Positions 9,008 to 17,535 of a stretch of 64,000 nt of DNA are shown in pieces. The DNA is from an endosymbiont of Galathealinum brachiosum. Lineage in GTDB: Bacteria > Pseudomonadota > Gammaproteobacteria > SZUA-229. The stretch covers positions 62,001-126,000 of the forward strand of contig QFXC01000003.1 in NCBI GenBank assembly GCA_003349885.1, given 5' to 3'. The position numbers and the translations under genes are program-made. The notes beneath the pieces are model-generated. The model was not told the DNA's origin and ran no database searches. It worked only from the letters and a program-made list of their open reading frames with translations. The number at the start of each line of letters is the position of its first letter. The first letter of the stretch is position 1.

Positions 9008-9367
9008 TTAAACCAGAACAATATCTGCACGCATACTATATAGAACAAATAAAACTTCTTCCTGTTCACGTTGACCAACATTGTTTTTTGCCATTGCATC
9101 CAGTGCATCATCCAGTACAGCCATAAACTCAATGGCAGAAATATTCATGCCTTTATGTGTTGCTAACATATCTTTACCTTTATATACCTCGGGTCCACCT
9201 GTTCCCATAATAAAGAAAGTAGCAGCGCCATTTTTTAATGCGTTTACATCTGTACTTTTAAACCGGTTTGCTATAGCCGGGTTTTTTAAGTGATTTTCTA
9301 CCACATCATTAGCAATATCAGTAATACCTGTCGTAGCGCCTAGTCTTTCGTAAAGTGAAGCAGTCAT
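9008..9367 (-). CDS. Group I truncated haemoglobin
   Basis: A 119 aa 2-over-2 globin starting MTASLYERLGATTGI, the typical group I N-terminus, followed by the F-x-x-TD block (RFKSTDVNALKNG), FFIMGTGGPEVYKGKDM and the proximal haem ligand His71 in MLATHKGMNIS. Such proteins bind O2 and NO in the cytoplasm and are linked to NO dioxygenation or oxygen handling. The start is preceded by GGAG in the minus-strand leader. It is divergent from an HxlR-type regulator gene across a 141-base gap, a usual arrangement for control by that regulator, though this is inferred from position only. Confidence 0.9.
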   Translation of the reverse strand: MTASLYERLGATTGITDIANDVVENHLKNPAIANRFKSTDVNALKNGAATFFIMGTGGPEVYKGKDMLATHKGMNISAIEFMAVLDDALDAMAKNNVGQREQEEVLFVLYSMRADIVLV

Positions 9368-9508
9368 GCAAATCTCCTTGGGGGTATAAGCTTGTGCTCA
9401 TACTGTTCTTATAGTGTGACTTAAATCTAACATTAATCATTTAAATCTGGAAGTACACAATCTGTACTGGCAAACTAATTCAGAATTATGATGTTAAAAG
9501 GTTTGTAT

Positions 9509-10204
9509 ATGAAGACATATGGTCAGTTTTGTCCCCTTGCGCAGGCTACACAATTGTTATGTGAACGTTGGACGCTTTTAGTGGTGCGTGAATTTATTGC
9601 GGGTAGTACGCGTTTTAACGAGTTACGTAAAGGCGTGCCATTAATGTCGCCTACTTTACTTTCAAGGCGATTAAAACAACTTGAAAGTGCAGGCGTGATT
9701 GAGCGTCAGGCAGAGAAAGGGGCGTATAAATTAACAGCTGCCGGTCATGAGTTACGTCCCATTGTGGAATTAATGGGGGCATGGGGGCATCGCTGGGTTA
9801 AAACAACACTGGGTGATGATGATCTGGATGCGAGCCTGCTTATGTGGGATATGCGTCGCAGTGTTGATGCTACGCAGTTTCCTGAGCACAGGGTTGTTGT
9901 GCAATTTGAATACCCGGATGCACCTAAAGGTGCCCGTGACTGGTGGTTAATCTCTGAAAATAATCATATTGATTTATGTTTGAATGATCCGGGGCATGAA
10001 GTAGATCTTATTATTCGTTCGTCATTGGCAACCATGACTGCTATATGGACATGTCAGTTAGAACTGAATATTGCGGTAAACAAGGGTGATGTGAACGTGC
10101 TAGGTGACCCTGAACTGGCTAAAAATCTACAGGCCTGGTTGCGTTCCAGTTTGTTATCACATTTGGGAACACAGGATAAATTGCCATCGTTAGATTGGGC
10201 ATGA
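9509..10204 (+). CDS. HxlR-type winged-helix transcriptional regulator with C-terminal SCP2-like domain
   Basis: A 231 aa regulator. The first ~95 residues match the HxlR family: FCPLAQATQLLCERWTLLVV, GSTRFNELRKGVPLMSPTLL and SRRLKQLESAGVIERQ, with a single conserved Cys close to the N-terminus. The following ~120 residues look like an SCP2 sterol-carrier-type fold, a ligand-binding module known in longer HxlR proteins. Start ATG 9509 is preferred, since AAAGG at 9497-9501 is well spaced and the protein begins MKTYGQFCPLA. ATG 9488 is in frame but lacks support. It is divergent from the truncated haemoglobin gene, its most likely target. Effector unknown. Confidence 0.8.
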   Translation: MKTYGQFCPLAQATQLLCERWTLLVVREFIAGSTRFNELRKGVPLMSPTLLSRRLKQLESAGVIERQAEKGAYKLTAAGHELRPIVELMGAWGHRWVKTTLGDDDLDASLLMWDMRRSVDATQFPEHRVVVQFEYPDAPKGARDWWLISENNHIDLCLNDPGHEVDLIIRSSLATMTAIWTCQLELNIAVNKGDVNVLGDPELAKNLQAWLRSSLLSHLGTQDKLPSLDWA

Positions 10205-10208
10205 TCTG

Positions 10209-10673
10209 TTAGAGCATATCTTTTACAGTAGCGACCTGCCATTTCGCCTGTTGTAAAAACCAGCTATCTTTTTTTATTAATAGCAGTTCAAACTTATAAA
10301 CCTGTGCCCGGAGGCTGGTCAGGGCATTCGAATCTGCAATAATATTAGCTGCCATTGCGATGTGCAAAACGACAAATGCGTTGTTGTCATCTTGAAGTGT
10401 TATATTGTTTATTTTAGTTAACAGGTGAATATTTTGATTAAGATAAAAATAAGCCTGAGCTTTTTTAGCTAACTGTTTTTTGTCCAGTTTATTTTGATCA
10501 CGATAGTTATCATCGATTAATTCTGCCAGGTCACTGAAACTTCTATTTTCTGCAGCTAGTTTTGCACTTTCAATATACTTTTTTATTTCATCTTCTGGAG
10601 ATAGTTTTTCATCTGAGCATGATGATATAAAAATTGTAGTAAGCAGAAAAAATAATTTTAAGTTAAGTTTCAT
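10209..10673 (-). CDS. Small exported lipoprotein, NTF2-like, unknown function
   Basis: A 154 aa protein starting at ATG 10673. The frame is open further upstream into ispG but only this start yields a lipoprotein signal (MKLNLKLFFLLTTIF, lipobox ISSC). AGGA lies upstream in the minus-strand leader. The mature protein begins SDEKLSPEDEIKKYIESA and continues as mixed helix and strand of the NTF2/SnoaL-like size often seen in proteobacterial lipoproteins. It ends with WQVATVKDML. It is 67 bases downstream of ispG on the same strand and could be co-transcribed. No function can be assigned. Confidence 0.7.
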   Translation of the reverse strand: MKLNLKLFFLLTTIFISSCSDEKLSPEDEIKKYIESAKLAAENRSFSDLAELIDDNYRDQNKLDKKQLAKKAQAYFYLNQNIHLLTKINNITLQDDNNAFVVLHIAMAANIIADSNALTSLRAQVYKFELLLIKKDSWFLQQAKWQVATVKDML

Positions 10674-10740
10674 GAAACCAGTTTCCTGATATGAATCTGT
10701 AGGAGTTATTATGGTTATTGAAAAGAGGGGGCGCAACCAA

Positions 10741-11973
10741 TTATAATTTTTCGTAACTACGTTCAATATACTGATCAACCAAACCCTGAAATTCAGCGGC
10801 AATATTATCGCCTTTTAGTGTGACTGTTTTTTTACCATCTTCATATACGGGCGCTACGGGTGTTTCACCTGTGCCGGGTAAGCTGATTCCAATATTGGCA
10901 TGTTTGCTTTCACCGGGGCCATTTACAACGCAACCCATTACTGCAACCGACATGGTTTCTACACCCTGATACTGAGTGGCCCAAACCGGCATTTGTTCGC
11001 GTAGGTAAGTTTGAATTTGTTCAGCCAGCTCCTGAAAGTAAGTGCTGGATGTTCTTCCACAACCCGGGCAAGCCGTGACTAAAGGTACAAATGCACGCAG
11101 CCCCATGGTTTGTAAGATTTCCTGGGCAACAATCACTTCTTTGGTGCGAGCAGCCCCGGGTTCTGGCGTGAGTGAAATTCGAATAGTATCACCAATGCCT
11201 TCATGTAATAAAATAGCTAAAGCTGCAGTTGATGCAACGATGCCTTTTGACCCCATACCGGCTTCGGTTAATCCAAGGTGTAATGCATAATCACAGCGTT
11301 CAGCCATGGCACGATACACAGTCACTAAATCCTGCACATCAGACATTTTGCAGGAAAGAATAATTTTGCTTTTTGGTAAGCCCAGTTTTTCTGCTGTTTC
11401 TCCGCTTTCCAGTGCAGAGCGAATTACCGTTTCAAACATGATTTGTTTGGGTTCTTTAGGGCTGTCTGCTTTTGCATTTTCATCCATTAATTTTGCAAGC
11501 AGTTCCTGATCCATACTGCCCCAGTTAACGCCTATTCGAACCGCTTTATTATATTTAACCGCGATATCTATCATGGTGGCAAAATGTTCATCACCGCGTT
11601 TACCCCGACCTACATTACCGGGATTGATACGGTATTTATCCAGCGCTTCTGCACACCCCGGATGAGCCGTTAGTAATTTATGACCATTGAAATGAAAGTC
11701 ACCAACCAGTGGCACATTAATACCCATGTGTTTTAAACGTGCTTTGATACCGGGTACAGCAGCGGCTGATTCCGTTTTATCAACCGTAATACGTACCATT
11801 TCTGAACCAGACGCTGCCAACTCGGCTATTTGATTTGCCGTTGCTTCTTCATCAGCTGTGTCCGTATTGGTCATAGATTGAACAACGATGGGAGAATCAC
11901 CACCTACAGTGATATTGCCAACTTGCACCGCAATAGATTGACGTCTGGGCAGAAAAGGGTGTTTGTAGCTCAT
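10741..11973 (-). CDS. ispG: 4-hydroxy-3-methylbut-2-en-1-yl diphosphate synthase
   Basis: Penultimate enzyme of the MEP isoprenoid pathway, converting methylerythritol cyclodiphosphate to HMBPP with electrons from flavodoxin or ferredoxin. The 410 aa protein has the bacterial two-domain form: TIM barrel starting near [15 protein letters not shown], with [10 protein letters not shown] and [10 protein letters not shown], and the [4Fe-4S] domain with ligands Cys302 and Cys305 (ACPGCGRT) and Cys348 ([12 protein letters not shown]), and the neighbouring conserved Glu. All key residues are present. No hisS or bamB neighbour is seen, unlike in many gammaproteobacteria. The small lipoprotein gene follows. 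Confidence 0.97.
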   Translation of the reverse strand: MSYKHPFLPRRQSIAVQVGNITVGGDSPIVVQSMTNTDTADEEATANQIAELAASGSEMVRITVDKTESAAAVPGIKARLKHMGINVPLVGDFHFNGHKLLTAHPGCAEALDKYRINPGNVGRGKRGDEHFATMIDIAVKYNKAVRIGVNWGSMDQELLAKLMDENAKADSPKEPKQIMFETVIRSALESGETAEKLGLPKSKIILSCKMSDVQDLVTVYRAMAERCDYALHLGLTEAGMGSKGIVASTAALAILLHEGIGDTIRISLTPEPGAARTKEVIVAQEILQTMGLRAFVPLVTACPGCGRTSSTYFQELAEQIQTYLREQMPVWATQYQGVETMSVAVMGCVVNGPGESKHANIGISLPGTGETPVAPVYEDGKKTVTLKGDNIAAEFQGLVDQYIERSYEKL

Positions 11974-12102
11974 AATAAATCTATCGAATCCTGAATGTGG
12001 AAATAGGTCATAATAGTGTAGTTGTAAAAATCCTGTAGCTGCACCTGAAGGAGCACCTGCAGATAGATAGTATCATTTAAAAATAGTAAAGCGGAAAACG
12101 AT

Positions 12103-13227
12103 TTGTTCAGATTAGGTTTAATAATTAACCCGGTTGCGGGAATTGGGGGCAGGGTTGCTCTTAAAGGTTCAGATGGTGAAGACATTCAACAACTGGCTCG
12201 TCAACGTGGAGCTGTTGCTTTAGCTGAATCGCGTATGCAACAGGCATTAGAAATGCTGGTTGATTATAAAAGTGATATTCATATCTATACAGCCGCAAAT
12301 GAAATGGGTGAAAATCTCAGCCTGTCTCTGGGTTTTCAAACAACTGTCGTTAATCAGCTGAATAATACCCACACATCTGCCAGTGATACTGAAAAAACAG
12401 TTCAGTTATGTGTAGAGCAGGGTATAGATCTGCTTTTGTTTGCCGGAGGTGATGGTACTGCACGAAATGTTTATCATGCTCTGGAAAAGCTAAAGTCTGC
12501 ACCTCCTGTTATCGGTGTGCCCGCAGGTTGTAAAATACACTCGTCGGTTTATGCAGTAACCCCGGTACATGCAGGTGAATTACTTGGTTTAATCATAAAA
12601 GGCCGTGCCCTGACGTTAACCGAAGCATCGGTTATGGATATAGACGAAGATGAATTCAGGCATGACCGGGTAAAAGCAAAATTGCATGGTTATTTAAATG
12701 TGCCCGCAGAAAATCAGTTTATGCAGAACATGAAAGAAGGTGGAATTAACCATAAGGAAATAACACTGCAGGATATCGCCGCTTTTATAGTAGAGACTAT
12801 GGATGACGATGTTCTGTATTTAATTGGTTCGGGTACAACACCCAAAGCTATACTTGATGAATTACAGTTGCCTGCTACATTGTTAGGCCTTGATGCGGTG
12901 AAAGAGCATCAGCTAGTAATGGGTGATGTAGATGAATCTCAGATTCTTGAGTTACTTGAAAAGCATGAAAAAGTTAGTTTAATTATTACTATAATTGGAG
13001 GGCAGGGGCATTTATTTGGACGAGGTAATCAGCAAATTAGCCCTCAAGTAATCAGGCGTATTGGACTGGATAATATTGTTATTATCTCCACCCCTGAAAA
13101 AATTCATTCGTTAAACGGTCAGCCTATGCGGGTTGATACGGGGGATGAAGAATTAAATAAATCTTTATATGGCATGGTACCGGTGATTACCGGTTACGAT
13201 GAGAAAATGCTTTATAGAATTGGCTAA
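12103..13227 (+). CDS. ATP-NAD kinase family protein
   Basis: A 374 aa protein of the diacylglycerol/NAD-kinase superfamily, similar to the long ATP-NAD kinase group rather than classical NadK. Visible are LGLIINPVAGIGG at the N-terminus, the LLFAGGDGTARNV phosphate-binding motif (GGDGT at 115-119), PVIGVPAGCKIHSSVYA, and a C-terminal region with IGGQGHLFGRGNQQISP. The start is TTG 12103: no ATG exists in frame before the first conserved strand, and AGCGGA is present about 8 bases upstream. It may phosphorylate NAD or another small molecule, and the substrate is not determined by the sequence. It is followed closely by the aminopeptidase gene. Confidence 0.8.
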   Translation: MFRLGLIINPVAGIGGRVALKGSDGEDIQQLARQRGAVALAESRMQQALEMLVDYKSDIHIYTAANEMGENLSLSLGFQTTVVNQLNNTHTSASDTEKTVQLCVEQGIDLLLFAGGDGTARNVYHALEKLKSAPPVIGVPAGCKIHSSVYAVTPVHAGELLGLIIKGRALTLTEASVMDIDEDEFRHDRVKAKLHGYLNVPAENQFMQNMKEGGINHKEITLQDIAAFIVETMDDDVLYLIGSGTTPKAILDELQLPATLLGLDAVKEHQLVMGDVDESQILELLEKHEKVSLIITIIGGQGHLFGRGNQQISPQVIRRIGLDNIVIISTPEKIHSLNGQPMRVDTGDEELNKSLYGMVPVITGYDEKMLYRIG

Positions 13228-13272
13228 GTTATTTTTGCCTTTGTGGCAATATTTTATAAAATAGGAAACATA

Positions 13273-14553
13273 ATGAACGACGAAAAATTCAACTTTGACT
13301 TAATGGATTTTATCGCTCTGTCTCCCACTCCGTTTCATGCGGTAGAGGGAATGATATATAAACTGGAGTGTGCAGGTTATCAACGTTTATTTGAATCAGA
13401 TAGCTGGCAGTTAGAAGAAAAACAGGGATACTACGTTACACGAAATGACTCATCTATAATGGCATTTAAACTGGGTGAAGATCCGGTCAGTAATGGCATT
13501 AATATGGTAGGTGCTCATACCGATAGCCCGTGTTTAAAAGTGAAACCTGAACCGGATATGTTGAAAAAAGGTTACTATCAATTAGGTGTAGAGGTTTATG
13601 GTGGTGCTTTATTAAATCCCTGGTTTGATCGTGACTTATCATTAGCAGGGCGAGTGAATTTTATTGATGAAAATGATGATTTAGATAGTATTTTAATTAA
13701 CTTTGAAGATGCTATTGCGATTATTCCCAGTCTGGCCATTCATTTAGATCGTGAAGCGAATAAAGACCGTAGTATTAATTCACAAACAGATATACCCCCT
13801 GTACTTTTAAAATTGCCACCTTCAGAAAAAAAAGATAAACCGTCTTTTAAAGATATTTTATTACATAAAATTAAAGATGAAACGGGTGCAATAGAAGTGC
13901 TGGATTATGAGCTAAGTTTTTATGATGTTCAGCAACCCGCTTATGTTGGTTTACATCAGGACTTCATCGCCAGTGCACGTCTGGATAATTTACTCAGTTG
14001 TTACACCGGTTTAATGGCAATGACTGAAACCTGCAACCCGGGAAGTAAATTATTAATCTGTACGGACCATGAAGAAGTGGGCAGTGCATCAGCATGTGGA
14101 GCTCAGGGGCCGTTTTTACAGTCAGTGTTAGAGCGTATTGGTGGTAGTCATGAAAATACTGTACGCATGATAGATAAATCAATGATGGTTTCTGCTGATA
14201 ATGCACATGCGGTACATCCTAATTTTGCTGATAAACATGATAATAATCATGGCCCTGAAATTAATCAGGGACCGGTGATTAAAACTAATGCTAACCAACG
14301 TTATGCAACGAACAGTGATACCAGTGCACTTTTCAAACAGTTATGCAAAAAAGCAGATGTGCCTGTGCAGTCTTTTGTTGTGAGAACTGATATGGCCTGT
14401 GGCAGTACAATCGGGCCGATAACAGCCAGTGAAACAGGAGTAAAGACGCTGGATGTAGGCGTACCAACATTTGCAATGCATTCAATCAGGGAACTTGCGG
14501 GACGCTGGGATGCCTATTACTTATTCAGAGTGCTAAAAGAGTTTTATAGTTGA
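13273..14553 (+). CDS. apeB: M18-family aminopeptidase
   Basis: A 426 aa zinc aminopeptidase of the aspartyl aminopeptidase (M18) family, cytoplasmic, removing N-terminal residues from peptides. It begins FNFDLMDFIALSPTPFHAVEGM. Metal-ligand blocks are visible: VGAHTDSPCLKVKP (His), FIASARLDNLLSCYTG (Asp), CTDHEEVGSAS (catalytic Glu pair), SADNAHAVHPNF and TDMACGSTIGPI near the C-terminus. ATG 13273 has AGGA at 13263-13266, and an upstream in-frame ATG at 13243 has no such support. It lies 45 bases behind the NAD-kinase-like gene and may share its transcript. Confidence 0.92.
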   Translation: MNDEKFNFDLMDFIALSPTPFHAVEGMIYKLECAGYQRLFESDSWQLEEKQGYYVTRNDSSIMAFKLGEDPVSNGINMVGAHTDSPCLKVKPEPDMLKKGYYQLGVEVYGGALLNPWFDRDLSLAGRVNFIDENDDLDSILINFEDAIAIIPSLAIHLDREANKDRSINSQTDIPPVLLKLPPSEKKDKPSFKDILLHKIKDETGAIEVLDYELSFYDVQQPAYVGLHQDFIASARLDNLLSCYTGLMAMTETCNPGSKLLICTDHEEVGSASACGAQGPFLQSVLERIGGSHENTVRMIDKSMMVSADNAHAVHPNFADKHDNNHGPEINQGPVIKTNANQRYATNSDTSALFKQLCKKADVPVQSFVVRTDMACGSTIGPITASETGVKTLDVGVPTFAMHSIRELAGRWDAYYLFRVLKEFYS

Positions 14554-14680
14554 TATTTGATAATAGTTATCAGTAGGCATCATCCTGTTTATTAACTGGT
14601 AAGAGTGTGTTTTGTTTAGGTACATGTCACTCAGTCCCCGATGTATATGTTCCATAACAGAGTAATTGTTTTCAGGAAAT

Positions 14681-15280
14681 ATGATGAACAAACCCAATGC
14701 GCCATCCTGTGAACAGAACCAGCAGGTTATTTTAGATGTATTAAAAACACTGTTTATCGAGCCCGGTGATGTGCTTGAAATTGGTAGCGGCACAGGACAG
14801 CATGCGGTATTTTTTACTGAGTATTTACCCCATTTAATCTGGCAGCCCGGTGATCTTGAAGCCGAACATGCTGGAATGAAAATGTGGTTAGATGAAGTAA
14901 TACATAATCGAATAAAGCAACCACTTGTTCTTGATGTTGATATGCCTTTCTGGTCTGTCGATAAAAAGGATTATATATTTACAGCAAATACCACTCATAT
15001 CATATCTCTGGCACAGGCTGAAAAGATGTTATCTCATGTAGGTAAATATTTAAAACAAGGTGGATTATTTGCTCAATATGGTCCTTTTAATTACAACGGA
15101 AATTACACCTCAGAAAGTAATGCTAATTTTGATGTATGGTTAAAACAACGCAATCCATATAGTTGTATTAAAGATTTTGAAACTATTGAGAGTTTTGCTA
15201 ATCAAAATGGCATGAAATTATTAAAAGATATTGAAATGCCAGCTAATAACAGAATACTGGTCTGGCAAAAAAATAGTTAA
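14681..15280 (+). CDS. DUF938-family SAM-dependent methyltransferase
   Basis: A 199 aa protein with a class I methyltransferase signature close to the N-terminus: VLEIGSGTGQHAVFFTEYLP is SAM motif I, preceded by the DUF938 hallmark NKPNAPSCEQNQ. Later blocks are IWQPGD, FTANTTHIISLAQAEKML and FAQYGPFNYNGNYTSESN, all typical for this family. TTCAGGAA at 14671-14678 places the start at ATG 14681 or the adjacent 14684. The substrate of the family is not established, with small molecules or lipids suggested by relatives. It is monocistronic as far as can be seen. Confidence 0.85.
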   Translation: MMNKPNAPSCEQNQQVILDVLKTLFIEPGDVLEIGSGTGQHAVFFTEYLPHLIWQPGDLEAEHAGMKMWLDEVIHNRIKQPLVLDVDMPFWSVDKKDYIFTANTTHIISLAQAEKMLSHVGKYLKQGGLFAQYGPFNYNGNYTSESNANFDVWLKQRNPYSCIKDFETIESFANQNGMKLLKDIEMPANNRILVWQKNS

Positions 15281-15434
15281 AATGTTTTTCTGTAGGAATT
15301 AGCCATTAAAATTTAAGTATGGCATAACGATCTTTAGTGTAATGTAATGTGAATTATTAAATAAAACTTATTTTATGAGACAGCAGGAGTAAGTTGTTCT
15401 TTAATTAGGCCGCTCGCATCACATTGTTACATTT

Positions 15435-15452
15435 TCGTTAGCTAAAGCTAAC
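15435..15452 (+). repeat. Short dispersed repeat, copy 1
   Basis: The core TCGTTAGCTAAAGCTAAC contains a palindrome (7-bp arms GTTAGCT/AGCTAAC around AA). A near copy lies at 22836-22853. The flanks upstream of both copies share GCTCG and ATTG blocks at similar distances. It sits 39 bases before the start of the small membrane protein gene. It could be a binding site or part of a dispersed element. Confidence 0.35.
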
Positions 15453-15491
15453 TTCTAAAAAATATTTTAATTGTGTATTTGGGGGTTAGAC

Positions 15492-15917
15492 ATGGAACTT
15501 GAACATAAATTAAAACTGTTTTATATAACATCAATATTCAGTATGTTATTTGCTGTACTGGGATTTAGTTATAATGCCTGGCGTATGGAGTTAACGGAAG
15601 ATAATAATAATATTCGTACTGCATCGTTTGAAGTGTTAACACAACTATCTGAAATGGAACAGGTAATATATGCTGCCCATTATGATAAAAACATGGTTGA
15701 TGGAAGCCCGAGAAAAGCCTGGGTTAAAGTTGGTTTAATCGTTGATTTAAGCAGTTTGATAAGCCCGCATGTCGAACGTGATTCAAATGATTTAAAGACA
15801 CTATGGAGTGAATCCTGGCAAATGGTTAAGGATGATGAAACAGCAACACAAAATCTTGTTATGCAAATTGATAAGATTAGAGACAGTATAAAGCTTGCTT
15901 TAGGTGATCTTCAATAG
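15492..15917 (+). CDS. Small membrane-anchored protein of unknown function
   Basis: A 141 aa protein with one N-terminal membrane segment (LFYITSIFSMLFAVLGFSYNAW) and a soluble, mostly helical remainder carrying acidic stretches (ELTEDNNN; ERDSNDLKTLW). GGGGG at 15480-15484 supports ATG 15492. The upstream in-frame ATG 15471 is less likely. The pattern of a single helix followed by a ~110-residue helical domain fits a periplasmic sensor-like or structural protein. I recognise no family. It stands alone between repeat-bearing spacers. Confidence 0.6.
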   Translation: MELEHKLKLFYITSIFSMLFAVLGFSYNAWRMELTEDNNNIRTASFEVLTQLSEMEQVIYAAHYDKNMVDGSPRKAWVKVGLIVDLSSLISPHVERDSNDLKTLWSESWQMVKDDETATQNLVMQIDKIRDSIKLALGDLQ

Positions 15918-15927
15918 TTGTACTACC

Positions 15928-16004
15928 GGGAGCTGAGTCAAATATTAATTAATATAGAGTAAGCTAATTTTATAGTTAATTAAGCTGTATTTTACTCCGA
16001 CCCC
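15928..16004. repeat. REP-like imperfect inverted repeat
   Basis: Two facing arms, 15928-15947 and 15985-16004, match at about 13 of 20 positions. The right arm read on the minus strand is GGGGTCGGAGTAAAAT, a common form of REP-like intergenic repeats in gammaproteobacteria. The interior is very AT-rich. It lies between two convergent genes and could also work as a transcription barrier. A related single arm is at 22717-22733. Confidence 0.4.
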
Positions 16005-16033
16005 AACCTCTGAAAATTATTCTCTCTTATTAA

Positions 16034-16621
16034 TTACACTTCCAGCAAGTCAGCATCCAGCTCACCTCTTTTCTGCGCAAACTGTTTCACTTCATGTAAT
16101 GGAATATGATCACCTTCATCATCTCCGTAATAGGCAGTTTGTACAATCCCTTTTTCATCAATTAGAAAATCTGCAGGCATAGCTGTCATGTCACCTTTAA
16201 TGCGCCACGGAATATAACCCTTAAACATACTTAACATTAAACCGGGAAATCTGAATAACATGCCTTTAAAAACGCCTGAAATAGAATGTTCAACCTGATA
16301 TAAACGATGAATTGAATTATCTTCATCAGCTAAAATTGGAAAAGGTGATTGATGTTTTGTGGCAAATTTCTGTAGGTTTTCTAATGAGGAATCAAATACA
16401 GCAACAACTTCAAAGTCATCACCGTAGCTGCCTTTTTCAACTTCTTTAATTATATTATGCAAACGTAAATTACAAAAAGGACATGACGCAAATCGATAAA
16501 AGGTCAGTAAATAACGTTTGCCTTTTAATCGTTCAAGTTTGAATTCTATATTACTTATATCAGTTAAATTAAAATCGGGTGCTTGCTGACCGGTCACTAT
16601 TCTCATAACATAAATACTCAT
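16034..16621 (-). CDS. Peroxiredoxin/AhpC-TSA-like redox protein
   Basis: A 195 aa thioredoxin-fold protein. It begins with the redoxin block TGQQAPDFNLTD and has FYRFASCPFCNLRLHN with Cys47 and Cys50, a CPFC motif in the place where peroxiredoxins have their peroxidatic Cys and where many relatives have C-x-x-C. It also shows the DEDNSIHRLYQVEHS block and TAMPADFLIDEKG near the C-terminus. No signal peptide, so cytoplasmic. It probably reduces peroxides or disulfides. The basic, hydrophobic insert around MLFRFPGLMLSMFKGY is seen in the PRX-like2/unclassified group. It lies downstream of dsrE2 behind a hairpin. Confidence 0.75.
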   Translation of the reverse strand: MSIYVMRIVTGQQAPDFNLTDISNIEFKLERLKGKRYLLTFYRFASCPFCNLRLHNIIKEVEKGSYGDDFEVVAVFDSSLENLQKFATKHQSPFPILADEDNSIHRLYQVEHSISGVFKGMLFRFPGLMLSMFKGYIPWRIKGDMTAMPADFLIDEKGIVQTAYYGDDEGDHIPLHEVKQFAQKRGELDADLLEV

Positions 16622-16636
16622 TTTGTAATTAAAAGG

Positions 16637-16665
16637 CCCCTGATTGTCGGGGAGACAAACAGGGG
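16637..16665 (-). terminator. Strong hairpin between dsrE2 and redoxin genes
   Basis: Arms 16637-16648 and 16654-16665 pair at 11 of 12 positions around a 5-base loop. On the minus strand it is followed by CCTTTTAATT. It is placed 73 bases after the dsrE2 stop and 16 bases before the redoxin start. It could end dsrE2 transcription, or attenuate or fold in the leader of the redoxin gene. Confidence 0.6.
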
Positions 16666-16737
16666 AATTGCTGGCAAAACTTTAATATAACAATGCAGAC
16701 TAAAAACTTTTTATAATTCCTTCTATTTATGACTGAT

Positions 16738-17364
16738 TTATATAAACAGGGTTACATCAGATTTTTGAGCTGTAGGTAAGAAACTTGCTGCACCAACCCA
16801 TTCATCTACTTCGTCCATGAACTCATCCTGATTATGACCAAACATATCAACGGTCATCTGGCAGGCTAACATTTTAACTTCGGCTTCAAGGCATAAACTA
16901 CGCAACTCTTCTACGCTTGCAATCCCTTTAACTTCAGTTGTTTTTTTCATCATGGCGGTTGCCATAGTTTCAAATCCGGGCATATTTCCCATAATGGCGT
17001 TTGGGATATTCATATTAATATTTTTTAACCATTCAGGACCTACAGGCATTTTCATCGGCATGGCCGGATTTCCCATAGGGCTCACGCTTAAGTTCAGGTT
17101 TTTTTTAAGTAGATCCAGGCCGTAAAAGGTAAAAAACATAGAAACATCCCAGCCTAAAGCTGCCGCAGTTGATGCCAGAATGAATGGAGGGTACGCCCAG
17201 TCCATTGTGCCCTTGGTTGCAATAATGCTCATAGAAGGTACGTGGTCGTCTTCTTCTTTTTGCCTGCGTTCTTCAAAACGTTGGTCAAACCAGTTATTTA
17301 ATTCATCTTGAGTCATGCTGATTAAATCATTGCTGTTATCTATCTTTGCTGTGTTTGCGCTCAT
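16738..17364 (-). CDS. dsrE2: DsrE/DsrF-like (DsrE2) sulfur carrier protein
   Basis: A 208 aa protein of the DsrE/F/H superfamily, long DsrE2 form. Visible are SMSIIATKGTMDWAYPPFILASTAAALGW-type N-terminal strands, the Met-rich insert GNPAMPMKMPVGP, and the C-terminal VKMLACQMTVDMFG with the likely sulfane-sulfur-carrying Cys168. Cys158 is a second Cys. DsrE2 proteins act with rhodanese and TusA in cytoplasmic sulfur transfer in sulfur oxidisers. Neither tusA nor rhodanese is adjacent here, so it would work with partners coded elsewhere. AGGAGC precedes the start. Confidence 0.88.
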   Translation of the reverse strand: MSANTAKIDNSNDLISMTQDELNNWFDQRFEERRQKEEDDHVPSMSIIATKGTMDWAYPPFILASTAAALGWDVSMFFTFYGLDLLKKNLNLSVSPMGNPAMPMKMPVGPEWLKNINMNIPNAIMGNMPGFETMATAMMKKTTEVKGIASVEELRSLCLEAEVKMLACQMTVDMFGHNQDEFMDEVDEWVGAASFLPTAQKSDVTLFI

Positions 17365-17535
17365 CTTTTGGCTCCTTCGGTTGCATTTGCTGACCGGTGG
17401 GTTAGTGGGGTAGCTACATCTTTTAGGGCGATATTTATGTTTGCCTTGAAAACTAAGATAGTTGTCTGACTATGAAATGTCAACAAAATTCAATAAGAAT
17501 ATTATGGATTGCTGATTTTTTGTTGAGATGAGGTG

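Noticed and set aside
10674..10802. Longer N-terminus of the small lipoprotein reaching into ispG
   Set aside because: The extension overlaps the conserved ispG C-terminus and removes the lipoprotein signal from the N-terminus.
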